Positions 25,159 through 32,929 of a DNA stretch of 64,000 nt are shown here, in pieces. Where the stretch lies: assembly GCA_002363155.1 (NCBI GenBank), contig DEWH01000025.1, positions 53,195 through 117,194 of the forward strand, read 5' to 3'. Origin of the DNA: Ruminococcaceae bacterium UBA3215 (GTDB taxonomy: Bacteria; Bacillota; Clostridia; Oscillospirales; Ruminococcaceae). Each line of letters starts with the position of its first letter. Position 1 is the stretch's first letter. The notes under the pieces were generated by a model that saw only the letters and a list, made by a program, of their open reading frames with translations, did not search any database and had not been told where the DNA came from. Position numbers and translations under genes: made by a program.

Positions 25159-25201
25159 AAACTCAAGGGTGCTTTCGGCTGAAAGCACCCTTGAGATTTT
25201 T
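25159..25201 (+). terminator. Terminator of eno (first copy)
   Basis: A 15-bp stem with loop GGCT (25162-25195) and a T-run. The first 31 bases recur exactly at 25334-25364. Confidence 0.92.
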
Positions 25202-25202
25202 T

Positions 25203-25300
25203 GAGAGCAGAGAGAAGGGGCGCCGCCCCTCACCACCCCGCAAGCCCTTTAAAAAGGGCTTGATCCTAAACCTGATCCCGTAATACGGAGCTTTAAAAGA
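25203..25300 (+). repeat. 3' repeat module, copy D
   Basis: A GAGA-rich lead is followed by GGGGCGCCGCCCC, AGCCCTTTAAAAAGGGCTT, GATCCTAAACCTGATC and CCGTAATACGG. It is enclosed by two copies of the eno terminator. Confidence 0.87.
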
Positions 25301-25333
25301 TACTTCGTATATCGGAATTTATACTTTTTTGGC

Positions 25334-25370
25334 AAACTCAAGGGTGCTTTCGGCTGAAAGCACCTTTTTA
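25334..25370 (+). terminator. Second copy of the eno terminator
   Basis: A 31-base exact duplicate of 25159-25189 forms GGTGCTTTCGGCTGAAAGCACC followed by TTTTT, so it should still terminate. Confidence 0.88.
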
Positions 25371-25426
25371 TTTTCGTAAAAACATACCAACAAATTGTAT
25401 AAAATAGCCAAAAATTCAAAATATTA

Positions 25427-25455
25427 TTGAAAAGCTGACCTATTTTTGTTATAAT
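25427..25455 (+). promoter_or_regulatory. Sigma-A promoter of the EAL gene
   Basis: TTGAAA and TATAAT with a 17-bp spacer. Confidence 0.7.
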
Positions 25456-25515
25456 AAAATTACTATATATTGTGCCAAAAAAAGACGTTGTATCAAGATA
25501 TCAAGAGGTGTTAGT

Positions 25516-26790
25516 ATGAATGACAGTCTTACAGGCCTGCTCCAGTTTGAGGACTTTTTATCTCTTGCAGGCGCTGTTATCTGTAATCAGGATAAGGCGT
25601 ACTTAATAGCTGCAGCAGATGTCAGCGATTTTCATTTTATTAATTCCAACTACGGCTATGATATCGGCGATGATGTACTGCGGAAGATAGCGGAGTTCCT
25701 TACCATGTATCTTCCGAATATGGTATATTGCTGCCGTTCCCACTCGGATCATTTCATTGCACTCATTTGTATTGAGAATGTTGATACAGAACGTATTCTC
25801 CAGGAGACACAGCGCCTTAAAGAAAGGCTGAAACTAATTATTGCAGAAACTGCGAAGGGGATATCACCGAACCTGAATGTCGGCATATATTTTGTAAGAA
25901 AAGAAGACTCGAACATAATAGACATTGTTGACAAGGCAAATATAGCACGGCGCACCAACAAAGGCAATTATAACATACCGTGTGTGGTTTATTCGGAGCA
26001 TCTTATGGATATAAAGGAAAACAGCGCAAAAGTACTCCCCCTCTTTGAAAACTCGTTCAGGAATGAAGCGATAAGGGTTTATCTTCAGCCCAAGATCTCT
26101 TCAGAGACAAAGAAGGTTGTCGGAGCGGAAGCACTTTCAAGACTTATCGACTCAGACGGAAATGTCATTCCGCCTGCCAACTTTATTGCTGCGCTCGAAA
26201 AGACCGGAAAGATCGTTGAGCTCGATTTTTACGTTCTTTCGTTTATATGCAAGCTTATCCGCAAGTGGATAGATGAGGGTATAGAGCCTATCACCATTTC
26301 GTTCAATCTCAGCCGTATTCATTTCTACAGCAATACGGTAGTCGAGGATATCTGCAAGCTTGCCGAGGAGTACAACGTACCTCCCCAGTATATCGAGATC
26401 GAGGTCACAGAGTCCGTATTCTTCGAGGCTTCGGAGATGATAGTGAAGAAAGTTAATGCGCTGCGCGACTATGGATTCAAGGTCAGCGTTGACGATTTCG
26501 GCACAGGTTATTCGTCGCTCAGCCTTATCGGTGTTCTTCCCGTCGATGTTGTCAAGCTCGACAAGAGCTTTGTCAAGGAAAGCCTTAAATCTTCACGAGG
26601 AAGCGACCTGATGAAAGGTATAATCAAGATCCTCAATGAGATACATCTTGAAATTGTATGCGAGGGCGTTGAAACAGAGGAAGAAGCCAGCGTTATCTCC
26701 GGGTACGGCTGTGACGAGATGCAGGGCTACCTGTTCGACAAACCTATCCCCTACGACGAGTTTGAGAGCAAGTACATCAAAGTAGATTGA
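25516..26790 (+). CDS. Cyclic-di-GMP phosphodiesterase: degenerate GGDEF plus intact EAL domain
   Basis: A 424-residue cytoplasmic protein. Residues 1-160 form a GGDEF fold whose signature is HSDHF (76-80) instead of GGDEF, so cyclase activity is not expected; the domain may sense nucleotide. Residues about 180-420 form an EAL domain with Glu205-Ala-Leu, ISFNLSRIHF, IEVTES, SVDDFGTGYSSL, KLDKSF, CEGVET and MQGYLFDKP. All residues expected for c-di-GMP hydrolysis seem present. No membrane segments are seen. The HD-GYP gene at 13541 may act in the same signalling. Confidence 0.93.
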   Translation: MNDSLTGLLQFEDFLSLAGAVICNQDKAYLIAAADVSDFHFINSNYGYDIGDDVLRKIAEFLTMYLPNMVYCCRSHSDHFIALICIENVDTERILQETQRLKERLKLIIAETAKGISPNLNVGIYFVRKEDSNIIDIVDKANIARRTNKGNYNIPCVVYSEHLMDIKENSAKVLPLFENSFRNEAIRVYLQPKISSETKKVVGAEALSRLIDSDGNVIPPANFIAALEKTGKIVELDFYVLSFICKLIRKWIDEGIEPITISFNLSRIHFYSNTVVEDICKLAEEYNVPPQYIEIEVTESVFFEASEMIVKKVNALRDYGFKVSVDDFGTGYSSLSLIGVLPVDVVKLDKSFVKESLKSSRGSDLMKGIIKILNEIHLEIVCEGVETEEEASVISGYGCDEMQGYLFDKPIPYDEFESKYIKVD

Positions 26791-26911
26791 GAGACTTTTT
26801 GAGACTTTTCTAAGACTTTTTGGAGACTTTTTAAGAAGGGGCTCCGCTTCGGCTGCCTTCCGTAACCCTGGACCCCCTAAACCGATCCCGTAACACGGAG
26901 CTTTGATACTC
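26791..26911 (+). repeat. 3' repeat module, copy E, with GAGACTTTTT array
   Basis: Four imperfect GAGACTTTTT units follow the EAL stop codon. Then come GGGGCTCCGCTTC, GGACCCCCTAAACCGATCC and CCGTAACACGG. The CCCTTTAAAAAGGG palindrome is missing. Confidence 0.75.
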
Positions 26912-26922
26912 ACATCACCAAC

Positions 26923-26963
26923 AAAAAGACTGCTGAAATTCATTAGTTTCAGCAGTCTTTTTT
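26923..26963. terminator. Terminator between repeat copies E and F
   Basis: A near-perfect 16-bp AT-flanked stem (26923-26938 with 26947-26962), with A and T runs on both sides, serves both convergent genes. Confidence 0.9.
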
Positions 26964-27002
26964 GTATTCAGATGAATATAGCTAACCGAGGTGGCGCACC
27001 CG

Positions 27003-27132
27003 CCCATTGAAGAATGTCGCTACGCATTTCGCCGCGGCGCGTCCGCCGCCCCCCTTTTTTAAAGGGGGATTGCGGGGGGTTGGGGGGCAGAGCCCCCTCT
27101 CTGAAATCTCAAAGTCTCTTAAAAATCTCTTA
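27003..27132 (-). repeat. 3' repeat module, copy F
   Basis: Read on the minus strand from the pyrE stop, it has a TTAAGAGATTTTT-type array, GGGGGCTCTGCCCCC, C-runs, CCCCCTTTAAAAAAGGGGG and GC-rich palindromes. On the plus strand the region includes three runs of five or six G within about 25 bases. Confidence 0.75.
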
Positions 27133-27138
27133 AAACTC

Positions 27139-27798
27139 TCAATACTCTGCGCCGTACTGTGCGCGGTAGTCTTTCATAGCGGAGAGGTACTCCTTGCCGT
27201 CAACTACGCCGTTCTCGATAGCGGCGATTATATCATTGATCGTCACAATAGAGTACACCTTGACGCCGAACTCCTTGTAAGCGGACTGAACGGCGCTCAT
27301 GTCGCTGTCAAGAGCTTTCTCCATTCTGTCAACCGTGATGACCATTCCCGTGATGTTCACATCAGCAGCTCCCTTTAGCTTCGGAAGAACTTCACGCAGA
27401 GCCTTGCCGGAGGTCATTACGTCCTCAATTATAACTACCTTTTCACCGTCGGTAAGCTGCTTTCCGACAAACATTCCGCCTTCGCCGTGATCCTTCGCTT
27501 CCTTGCGGTCAAAGCAGTAGCTTACGTCCATGCCGAACTTGTCATAAAGCGCAGTAGCAGCGCTGACTGCAAGCGGTATTCCCTTGTAAGCCGGTCCGAA
27601 AAGCGTTTCCGCTTCTATGCCGTTCTCCTTGATGCACTCGGCATAATACTTGCCAAGTTCGGAGAGATGACGGCCTGTCTTGTAGTTGCCGGTATTGATA
27701 AAATACGGCGCCTTTCTTCCGCTCTTGAGAGTGAAATCACCGAACGTAAGCACGCCGCAGTCTGCCATAAACCTGATAAAGCTTTCCTTGTAAGTCAT
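27139..27798 (-). CDS. pyrE: Orotate phosphoribosyltransferase
   Basis: A 219-residue enzyme joining orotate to PRPP to give orotidine monophosphate in pyrimidine synthesis. The PRPP loop VVIEDVMTSGKALRE and N-terminal TLKSGRKAPYFINTG are diagnostic. It is a single-gene unit with its own promoter. carB, the other pyrimidine gene here, lies 9 kb away. Confidence 0.96.
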   Translation of the reverse strand: MTYKESFIRFMADCGVLTFGDFTLKSGRKAPYFINTGNYKTGRHLSELGKYYAECIKENGIEAETLFGPAYKGIPLAVSAATALYDKFGMDVSYCFDRKEAKDHGEGGMFVGKQLTDGEKVVIIEDVMTSGKALREVLPKLKGAADVNITGMVITVDRMEKALDSDMSAVQSAYKEFGVKVYSIVTINDIIAAIENGVVDGKEYLSAMKDYRAQYGAEY

Positions 27799-27830
27799 TT
27801 TGGTATTCCCTTTCTGTATTTGGTAGTTAC

Positions 27831-27859
27831 ATTATACCATTTTTTCGGAGATATTGCAA
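27831..27859 (-). promoter_or_regulatory. Sigma-A promoter of pyrE
   Basis: TTGCAA and TATAAT on the minus strand with a 17-bp spacer, about 33 bp upstream of the start. Confidence 0.7.
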
Positions 27860-27914
27860 TACCGTTTTTTCGTGTCGGAAATGTCAAGTTTTTGTAAATA
27901 AAAAACAAAATATG

Positions 27915-27943
27915 TTGACAAACTTATATCTTGTTGGTATAAT
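27915..27943 (+). promoter_or_regulatory. Sigma-A promoter of the small gene at 27980
   Basis: Perfect boxes TTGACA and TATAAT with a 17-bp spacer. Confidence 0.85.
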
Positions 27944-27979
27944 GTGATTGTACAGCGGTTTTGAGTGGAGGGATACAGT

Positions 27980-28327
27980 ATGTTTTTCTTCAAGAAAAAA
28001 GATAAAGAGGCTCCGTCAAATGAAAAAAAAGCAGCAAAATCTATGCCGCGCACCAAAAAACTCCAGTTTATGCCACGAAAGCTCGATGAGATCACAAATC
28101 TCCTAAACAGCGATATCTTCGAGCTCACCAATCTCGAACCAGTCAATTATTATGCAGATAAGAATTCCTACCTGCAATGCACCTTCTTCTTCCAGGAGGA
28201 TTACAGCGAAGTCTATTTCGTTCTCGAAATGTTCAACAACGACTTCCGCACCGGTTCAACTCCCTACTACAAGGGCAGTTATGACCTTATGAAGAAGACT
28301 GTTATCAAGTTCGGTCAGCGCATTTAA
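27980..28327 (+). CDS. Small hypothetical protein
   Basis: A 115-residue protein I do not recognise. It starts MFFFKKKDKE, has a Lys-rich, likely disordered first 40 residues, then a compact part with YLQCTFFFQEDYSEVYFVLEMF. There is no signal peptide cleavage site or obvious membrane segment. The ATG after GTGGAGGGATACA was chosen over an earlier GTG. It has a consensus promoter. Its last 4 bp overlap the convergent lipoprotein gene, with no terminator between. Confidence 0.75.
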   Translation: MFFFKKKDKEAPSNEKKAAKSMPRTKKLQFMPRKLDEITNLLNSDIFELTNLEPVNYYADKNSYLQCTFFFQEDYSEVYFVLEMFNNDFRTGSTPYYKGSYDLMKKTVIKFGQRI

Positions 28328-28881
28328 CCCCTCAGTACATACCCGAGCAGCTGCTTCTCCAACTCGGCAGGCTCCTCGCTGCAAATGAGGTAATAATAGC
28401 TGTTGACGTGCGCTATCCGCGTCGCTTCGGCAGCCTTTACCTGCGACGGATAATACGCCGCCTGATTTATCAGATAATCCTTGTGCTCTTCAAGCATCTT
28501 CTCAACCGCGTCCGCATTCTCTTCCCCGGCGCGTATCACGGTCAGCTCGAACAGATTGGCGCTGATAAGCTGTACATTAACGCTGCTGTCCTCGGCTATG
28601 CTCATATCATACCCGAGAATGTCGGAGATGTACGTTTCGTCCGTGACCTCCATATATGCGGGGTGTCCGGCTCCGCTTTCGTCAAGCACATAATGCGTGA
28701 TCTCACGGCAGTTCATAACATACTTTTCGAGCGGCGCGGGTTCAGTGGTTTCCGAAGCAGCAGAAGGCAGCGTGTTGTCCGCGATCTCAGTCTGTACGGA
28801 AGAACCGGAGGAACTGCACCCGGCAACACATAAAGATATCGCAAGTGAAACGGCTGTAAATGCCGCTTTTTTTATTTTCAT
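28324..28881 (-). CDS. DUF4358 family lipoprotein
   Basis: A 185-residue secreted lipoprotein with lipobox CVAGC (Cys22) and a Ser/Thr-rich linker. The body fits DUF4358: a long amphipathic helix near AVEKMLEEHKDYLI and the closing NSYYYLICSEEPAELEKQL. Such proteins are frequent in Clostridia and have no assigned function. A second DUF4358 lipoprotein lies at 40788-41324. Confidence 0.8.
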   Translation of the reverse strand: MKIKKAAFTAVSLAISLCVAGCSSSGSSVQTEIADNTLPSAASETTEPAPLEKYVMNCREITHYVLDESGAGHPAYMEVTDETYISDILGYDMSIAEDSSVNVQLISANLFELTVIRAGEENADAVEKMLEEHKDYLINQAAYYPSQVKAAEATRIAHVNSYYYLICSEEPAELEKQLLGYVLRG

Positions 28882-28938
28882 AATACAGATCTCCCCTGTT
28901 TTTCTTTAGTATGTCCTGAATATCGGCATAATACACAG

Positions 28939-28960
28939 AAAAGCCCCTTTCGGAGCTTTT
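28939..28960 (-). terminator. Terminator of lgt
   Basis: AAAAGCCCC (28939-28947) pairs with GGAGCTTTT (28952-28960) with one mismatch, right after the lgt stop codon on the minus strand. Confidence 0.6.
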
Positions 28961-28964
28961 CATT

Positions 28965-29756
28965 CTACCCTATCTGTTTTTCATGCTCACGGCGCATGGT
29001 CTTGAACGCGAAATATGCTCCGGCTCCGATCACTACAAAGATGCTGATGAACTGTGATGTTGACAGTCCGAAGATGAAGCCGCGGTAATCGTCTCCGCGG
29101 AAATATTCGATGATAAAGCGGAAGATCCCGTAAAGCACAAGGTAAAGCATGAGCAGTCTGCCTTTGAGCTTATCATGGCGCAGCAGCTGCCAGAGGACAA
29201 GGAAAAGCAGAAACTCAAAACCGGACTCAAACAGCTGCACCGGCATTCTCGGCACTCCGTTCGCCTGTTCGTTAAGCGAATGAGTGAATGTTATTCCCCA
29301 CGGTACTTCAATCCCGTAGCAGCACCCGCCGAGAAAGCAGCCTATCCGTCCGAAGCCGTGGAAAAGCGCAATTGCGGGAGCGGCTATGTCGGTCATAAGG
29401 TCAGAGGGATATCTGCGCCGCCTGATTACCACAGCGCCGACGATCATTCCGCCGATCAGTCCGCCGTAGAACACCGAACCGCCGAATATCAGCTGCATAT
29501 ACTGCCACCACTCGCCTATATCCTTTGCCACAGAAAGAAGATACCATTTATCGCTGTTGGTCAGGCCGTAAAGAAGTCCGCCGCCTGTTAAAACTCCGAT
29601 AGCTGAAAATAAAAGGACTTCAAGCATCGGATAGCCGTCGCCGGTACGTTTTTTATATGTGAATATAGCAAACAAAGCCGATGCGAATATACCCACCAAA
29701 GCCGCAAATGTGTAACTGCTCAGAAATCTGCCAAAAATAGATATTCCCGGAAACAT
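28965..29756 (-). CDS. lgt: Prolipoprotein diacylglyceryl transferase
   Basis: A 263-residue membrane enzyme that attaches diacylglycerol to the lipobox cysteine of prolipoproteins. The Lgt signature GRIGCFLGGCCYG is present, as are HGFGR and the C-terminal RFIIEYFRGD. About seven hydrophobic segments are visible. The many lipoproteins encoded in this window would be its substrates. The start follows GGGGGAGA. Confidence 0.95.
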   Translation of the reverse strand: MFPGISIFGRFLSSYTFAALVGIFASALFAIFTYKKRTGDGYPMLEVLLFSAIGVLTGGGLLYGLTNSDKWYLLSVAKDIGEWWQYMQLIFGGSVFYGGLIGGMIVGAVVIRRRRYPSDLMTDIAAPAIALFHGFGRIGCFLGGCCYGIEVPWGITFTHSLNEQANGVPRMPVQLFESGFEFLLFLVLWQLLRHDKLKGRLLMLYLVLYGIFRFIIEYFRGDDYRGFIFGLSTSQFISIFVVIGAGAYFAFKTMRREHEKQIG

Positions 29757-29771
29757 CTGGTTTCTCCCCCG

Positions 29772-29804
29772 AAAAAAACTCCCCGTTCAGTACTGAACGG
29801 GGAG
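29772..29804 (-). terminator. Terminator of the DUF4190-like gene
   Basis: A perfect 12-bp stem (29779-29790 with 29793-29804) is followed by seven U on the minus strand, 15 bp before the lgt start. Confidence 0.92.
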
Positions 29805-29829
29805 ACGTTCACATGACGATAAGCGGTTA

Positions 29830-30144
29830 TTACTTTAACTGACCTGAAGCAGCAGCACCGGCAATAAGAGCGCCTGCGCACAGTAAGCAAAGCAGACCGA
29901 TCACGTTCCAAGCGCATCCGATGATACCGAGTACAAGACCTGCAACAGCCATACCCTTTTCGCTTCCCTCAGGCTTTGTCTTGAGAACCTGAGCACCAAA
30001 AACGATACCAACGATAGGCAGTACTATTCCGAGTACAAGCGTAAGTATCCAGCCAACGACAGGGATCATATTAAAAACCCAGCCGCCAACCAATGCCACG
30101 ATACCGCATACAAGAGATGCAATAGCCTTATTCTTTGTTGTCAT
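29830..30144 (-). CDS. Small DUF4190-like membrane protein
   Basis: A 104-residue protein with two or three hydrophobic segments. It shows the DUF4190 pattern: KNKAIASLVCGIVAL near the start, LPIVGIVFGAQ, then KGMAVAGLVLGIIGCAW. The function of this family is unknown. The start follows AGGAGGAATA. It has a consensus promoter and its own terminator. Confidence 0.85.
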   Translation of the reverse strand: MTTKNKAIASLVCGIVALVGGWVFNMIPVVGWILTLVLGIVLPIVGIVFGAQVLKTKPEGSEKGMAVAGLVLGIIGCAWNVIGLLCLLCAGALIAGAAASGQLK

Positions 30145-30186
30145 GATTTATTCCTCCTATAACGTAAAAAAGAAATGTTGTGGGAT

Positions 30187-30202
30187 ACTGCTTTAAAGCA
30201 GT
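30187..30202. promoter_or_regulatory. Perfect 16-bp palindrome in the DUF4190-like gene leader
   Basis: ACTGCTTTAAAGCAGT lies between promoter and start codon; it may be an operator or a small mRNA hairpin. Confidence 0.45.
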
Positions 30203-30217
30203 TTTACAACTATGTAT

Positions 30218-30246
30218 ATTATAACATTATCGTCGGAAAAAGTCAA
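30218..30246 (-). promoter_or_regulatory. Sigma-A promoter of the DUF4190-like gene
   Basis: TTGACT and TATAAT on the minus strand with a 17-bp spacer. Confidence 0.75.
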
Positions 30247-30295
30247 CCGAAAATGTATTTTTGGTAATACAATTGTGAATTTTCTGTGAAAAAAT

Positions 30296-30335
30296 AAAAA
30301 TACCCGCACGCCGCAGCCGGCGTTTTGGGTATTTT
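30296..30335 (-). terminator. Terminator of the YdbC-metallophosphoesterase pair
   Basis: A long stem with outer AAAATACCC/GGGTATTTT and inner CGCCG/CGGCG pairing, followed by U-rich sequence on the minus strand. Confidence 0.85.
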
Positions 30336-30364
30336 GCACGTCAAAGTTACACTTCAGTTACTTA

Positions 30365-30601
30365 TTATTCAAAACTATCTTCTTCATCACGAGTATTGAA
30401 AAGCTCGATAAGGCGGTTCATCTCCTCTTCTGTGAGAGATGTTCCCTTCCCCATTCTGCTGTGATCGGGTGACCAGTCGCGGATATCGAACTTCGGGGGA
30501 TTGTCATTCCAGCTTATAAGGTTCAGCTCCTTGTTCCAGCCTCTTGCGCCCTCGGATATCACACCGAGCTCCTTTACTATCTCATACTTGAATTCTGCCA
30601 T
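30365..30601 (-). CDS. YdbC-type PC4 domain single-stranded nucleic-acid-binding protein
   Basis: A 78-residue protein homologous to bacterial YdbC and eukaryotic PC4, which bind single-stranded DNA or RNA as dimers. It starts EFKYEIVKELGVISEGARGW, then KELNLISWN and KFDIRDWSPDHSRMGKG, and ends with a helix. The start at MAEFKYE follows AAAGGAAG. It lies 56 bp downstream of the metallophosphoesterase, with a small CACGGTC-A-GACCGTG stem (30634-30648) in between. Confidence 0.88.
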   Translation of the reverse strand: MAEFKYEIVKELGVISEGARGWNKELNLISWNDNPPKFDIRDWSPDHSRMGKGTSLTEEEMNRLIELFNTRDEEDSFE

Positions 30602-30657
30602 TTTAGTTATGCTTCCTTTCGGTGATTTATTGTCACGGTCAGACCGTGAGAATTGCA

Positions 30658-31338
30658 TTATTTAAGTGATCCGGCGTCAATGACGCTGTCGAATACCGCC
30701 ATAAATCTCGGCGGAACGGTCTTGTTTATGTGATACTTCCCGAAAAACCACATTCCGAAACGTACTTCGTGACGCACCGTATCGAGGTAGATGCCGACAT
30801 TATCGGCTGAAAGTGCGCCGAAACCGAGAAAATCGGCTATCGACACCGGCGGTTCGTAGCTTACCACATAATCGACAGTCTTTCCGGCTGACGCGAGATT
30901 ACGGTCCGACTCATCAAGCTCCGCTCCGGACGGGCATTCATACCTCGCTGCGGTCTCTTCCGAGCAGGGCGCGGATCCTCCGTTTTCCTCGCCGGAGCCA
31001 CCGCCGAATGCGAAGATCTTCTTCCCGCCGATATCGAAGATGTTACCGCGCATGAGCTGGCGGAGATTTCCGCTTATAACACGGGTCTGACCGCCGTTCC
31101 ACATCTCAGCGGGGTATTTTTCAAGCTCATCGAAGTTCTCGTGAGCCCCTTCGACGAAAAGTATGTTATACCTGCGCCTGCCAAGCTTTTTCAGCAGCTT
31201 CTTCTCTTTGTCGGAGCCGTCCCATATCAGCCCCATATCGCCGCATACGATCAGCGTGTCGCCCTTCTTCAGACGCCGGATCTTCTTGTCCGAGAAGCGG
31301 GAAATGTCGCCGTGAACATCACCAGTTATTAATATCAT
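30658..31338 (-). CDS. Calcineurin-like metallophosphoesterase
   Basis: A 226-residue two-metal phosphoesterase with N-terminal ITGDVHGD and ICGDMG-like VCGDMG motifs. The third motif, usually GNHE/D, reads EGAHENFD, so the metal-bridging Asn is replaced by Ala. The downstream His motif is also changed (VVSYEPP where SHxPP is usual), while KYHINK remains. It may have altered metal use or weak activity. The start follows CGGGAAAA, a modest site. The substrate is unknown. Confidence 0.82.
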   Translation of the reverse strand: MILITGDVHGDISRFSDKKIRRLKKGDTLIVCGDMGLIWDGSDKEKKLLKKLGRRRYNILFVEGAHENFDELEKYPAEMWNGGQTRVISGNLRQLMRGNIFDIGGKKIFAFGGGSGEENGGSAPCSEETAARYECPSGAELDESDRNLASAGKTVDYVVSYEPPVSIADFLGFGALSADNVGIYLDTVRHEVRFGMWFFGKYHINKTVPPRFMAVFDSVIDAGSLK

Positions 31339-31483
31339 ATAAATATTTTCCCGATTTATATAAAAAATTTTTCATAAACCTGTAAGAAAAGGCTTTTATT
31401 TTTCGGTAAAGTATGTTATAATAGTATAATACTAAAAAGTTTTCCTGTAATATATTATATCCCAAAAAGGTGGTTTTGTCTAT

Positions 31484-32929
31484 ATGCGAAATATAAAAAT
31501 TACAGCTGTCTTTACGGCAATTCTGTTTATTTTTGCACTAATCCCGGCAAGCGTTCCCGCTTCGGCTGCATTCACCCCCGATGTCGAACTGTACAGCAGC
31601 GCTTACTATATGGTCAATCTTGACCTCGGGACCGTCATAGCCGCCAAGAACGAGAATGAGAAGTGCTATCCGGCTTCCATAACCAAGCTTATGACAGCTA
31701 TCGTCGCATACGAGAACTGCGCAGATCTCTCGATGCCCATGGAGGTAACATACGACTGCACGAACGAGTTCTGGGAGGGCGATCCCAACAAGGACGGCGC
31801 AGGTACCGCCGGCATCGCCGTAGGTCAGACCGATCTCACAATGAAGGATTGCCTTTACGGACTGCTGATAAAATCCGGCTGTGAATGCGGAAACATCATC
31901 GGCTACAACCTCTGCAAGAACAAGGGCGGTATCCCGGCATTCATCGAGATGATGAACAAGAAGGCGAAGGAGATAGGCTGCAGGAACACACACTTCGGCA
32001 ACACCCACGGTCTCTGGCAGGAGGACAACTACTCCACCCCCTACGATCTGTACCTTATCGCAAGATACATCTACGACAAGCTCCCCGAAATAGTTGAGAT
32101 CACCAATACCTATGAGTATATAATGCCCGCCAACAAGTACAATCCCTCGCCCTACGGCATCTACAACGTGAACTCGCTGATAAACAATGTCGGCGACAAC
32201 CCGTATTACTACGAATTCGCAAGCGGTCTCAAGACCGGAAGCATGGGCGAGTACTACACCAAGGATTCCAACGGCGAATGGACCGTTTACCATAAGGGAT
32301 TCGCAAACATCGTCTCCACAGCCTCACAGAACGGCTTCAACTATATGCTCGTTACCTGCGGTGCTCCTTACACTGACGAAGATGGCAACAGGCTCAACGG
32401 TCACTTCAAGGACTCTATCGCCCTTTACAAGTGGGCTTTCCGCACTTTCGACATTCGTGAGGTAATGAACGAGAACACCTTTGTCGCAAACGTAAAGGTA
32501 GATATGGGCGAGAACGCCGACGTTGCTATATTAAAGCCCGCGGCTGCATTCTCCACTCTGCTCCCGAAGGATCTCGATCCCTCGGTGATCCAGCAGAAGA
32601 TCACCATTACCGCAGAAAAGAACGATAATGACGCAGTGGTAGCGCCTATCGAAAAGGGTCAGGTAATGGGAACACTCGAACTTGAACTCGACGGCGACAC
32701 GCTCTGGACGACAAATCTCGTCGCTTCGCAGAGCATAGCCTTGTCCCAGTTTGAATATACTATGAGGATGATAAACAGCATATTCGACAAATGGTGGTTT
32801 CGCCTTTGCGTGGCTGCTCTCGCTGTTCTTATAATCGCTGATGTGGTGCTGAACACCGTTCAGAAGGCGCGCATAGCTAAAATGGAAGCCCGCCGCGCAC
32901 GCAAAGCCAATATTCGCGGTCAATGGTAA
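31484..32929 (+). CDS. D-alanyl-D-alanine carboxypeptidase (PBP5/DacF family)
   Basis: A 481-residue exported serine peptidase trimming peptidoglycan stem peptides. A signal peptide covers residues 1-28. The catalytic SxxK is Ser65-Ile-Thr-Lys68 and the KTG box lies in GLKTGSMGEYY. The SxN motif reads Ser131-Gly-Cys133 instead of SGN. A C-terminal beta domain is followed by a membrane segment and a basic tail (residues about 445-481), so the enzyme is anchored at both ends or by the tail. The gene overlaps rlmH by 7 bp. Confidence 0.92.
   Translation: MRNIKITAVFTAILFIFALIPASVPASAAFTPDVELYSSAYYMVNLDLGTVIAAKNENEKCYPASITKLMTAIVAYENCADLSMPMEVTYDCTNEFWEGDPNKDGAGTAGIAVGQTDLTMKDCLYGLLIKSGCECGNIIGYNLCKNKGGIPAFIEMMNKKAKEIGCRNTHFGNTHGLWQEDNYSTPYDLYLIARYIYDKLPEIVEITNTYEYIMPANKYNPSPYGIYNVNSLINNVGDNPYYYEFASGLKTGSMGEYYTKDSNGEWTVYHKGFANIVSTASQNGFNYMLVTCGAPYTDEDGNRLNGHFKDSIALYKWAFRTFDIREVMNENTFVANVKVDMGENADVAILKPAAAFSTLLPKDLDPSVIQQKITITAEKNDNDAVVAPIEKGQVMGTLELELDGDTLWTTNLVASQSIALSQFEYTMRMINSIFDKWWFRLCVAALAVLIIADVVLNTVQKARIAKMEARRARKANIRGQW

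Noticed and set aside
23856..25166. A 436-codon open frame opposite enolase
   Set aside because: It mirrors the strongly biased codons of eno, has no ribosome binding site and shows no recognisable protein.
26791..26835. The GAGACTTTTT array as an intrinsic terminator
   Set aside because: It has T-runs but no stable hairpin; the real terminator is at 26923-26963.
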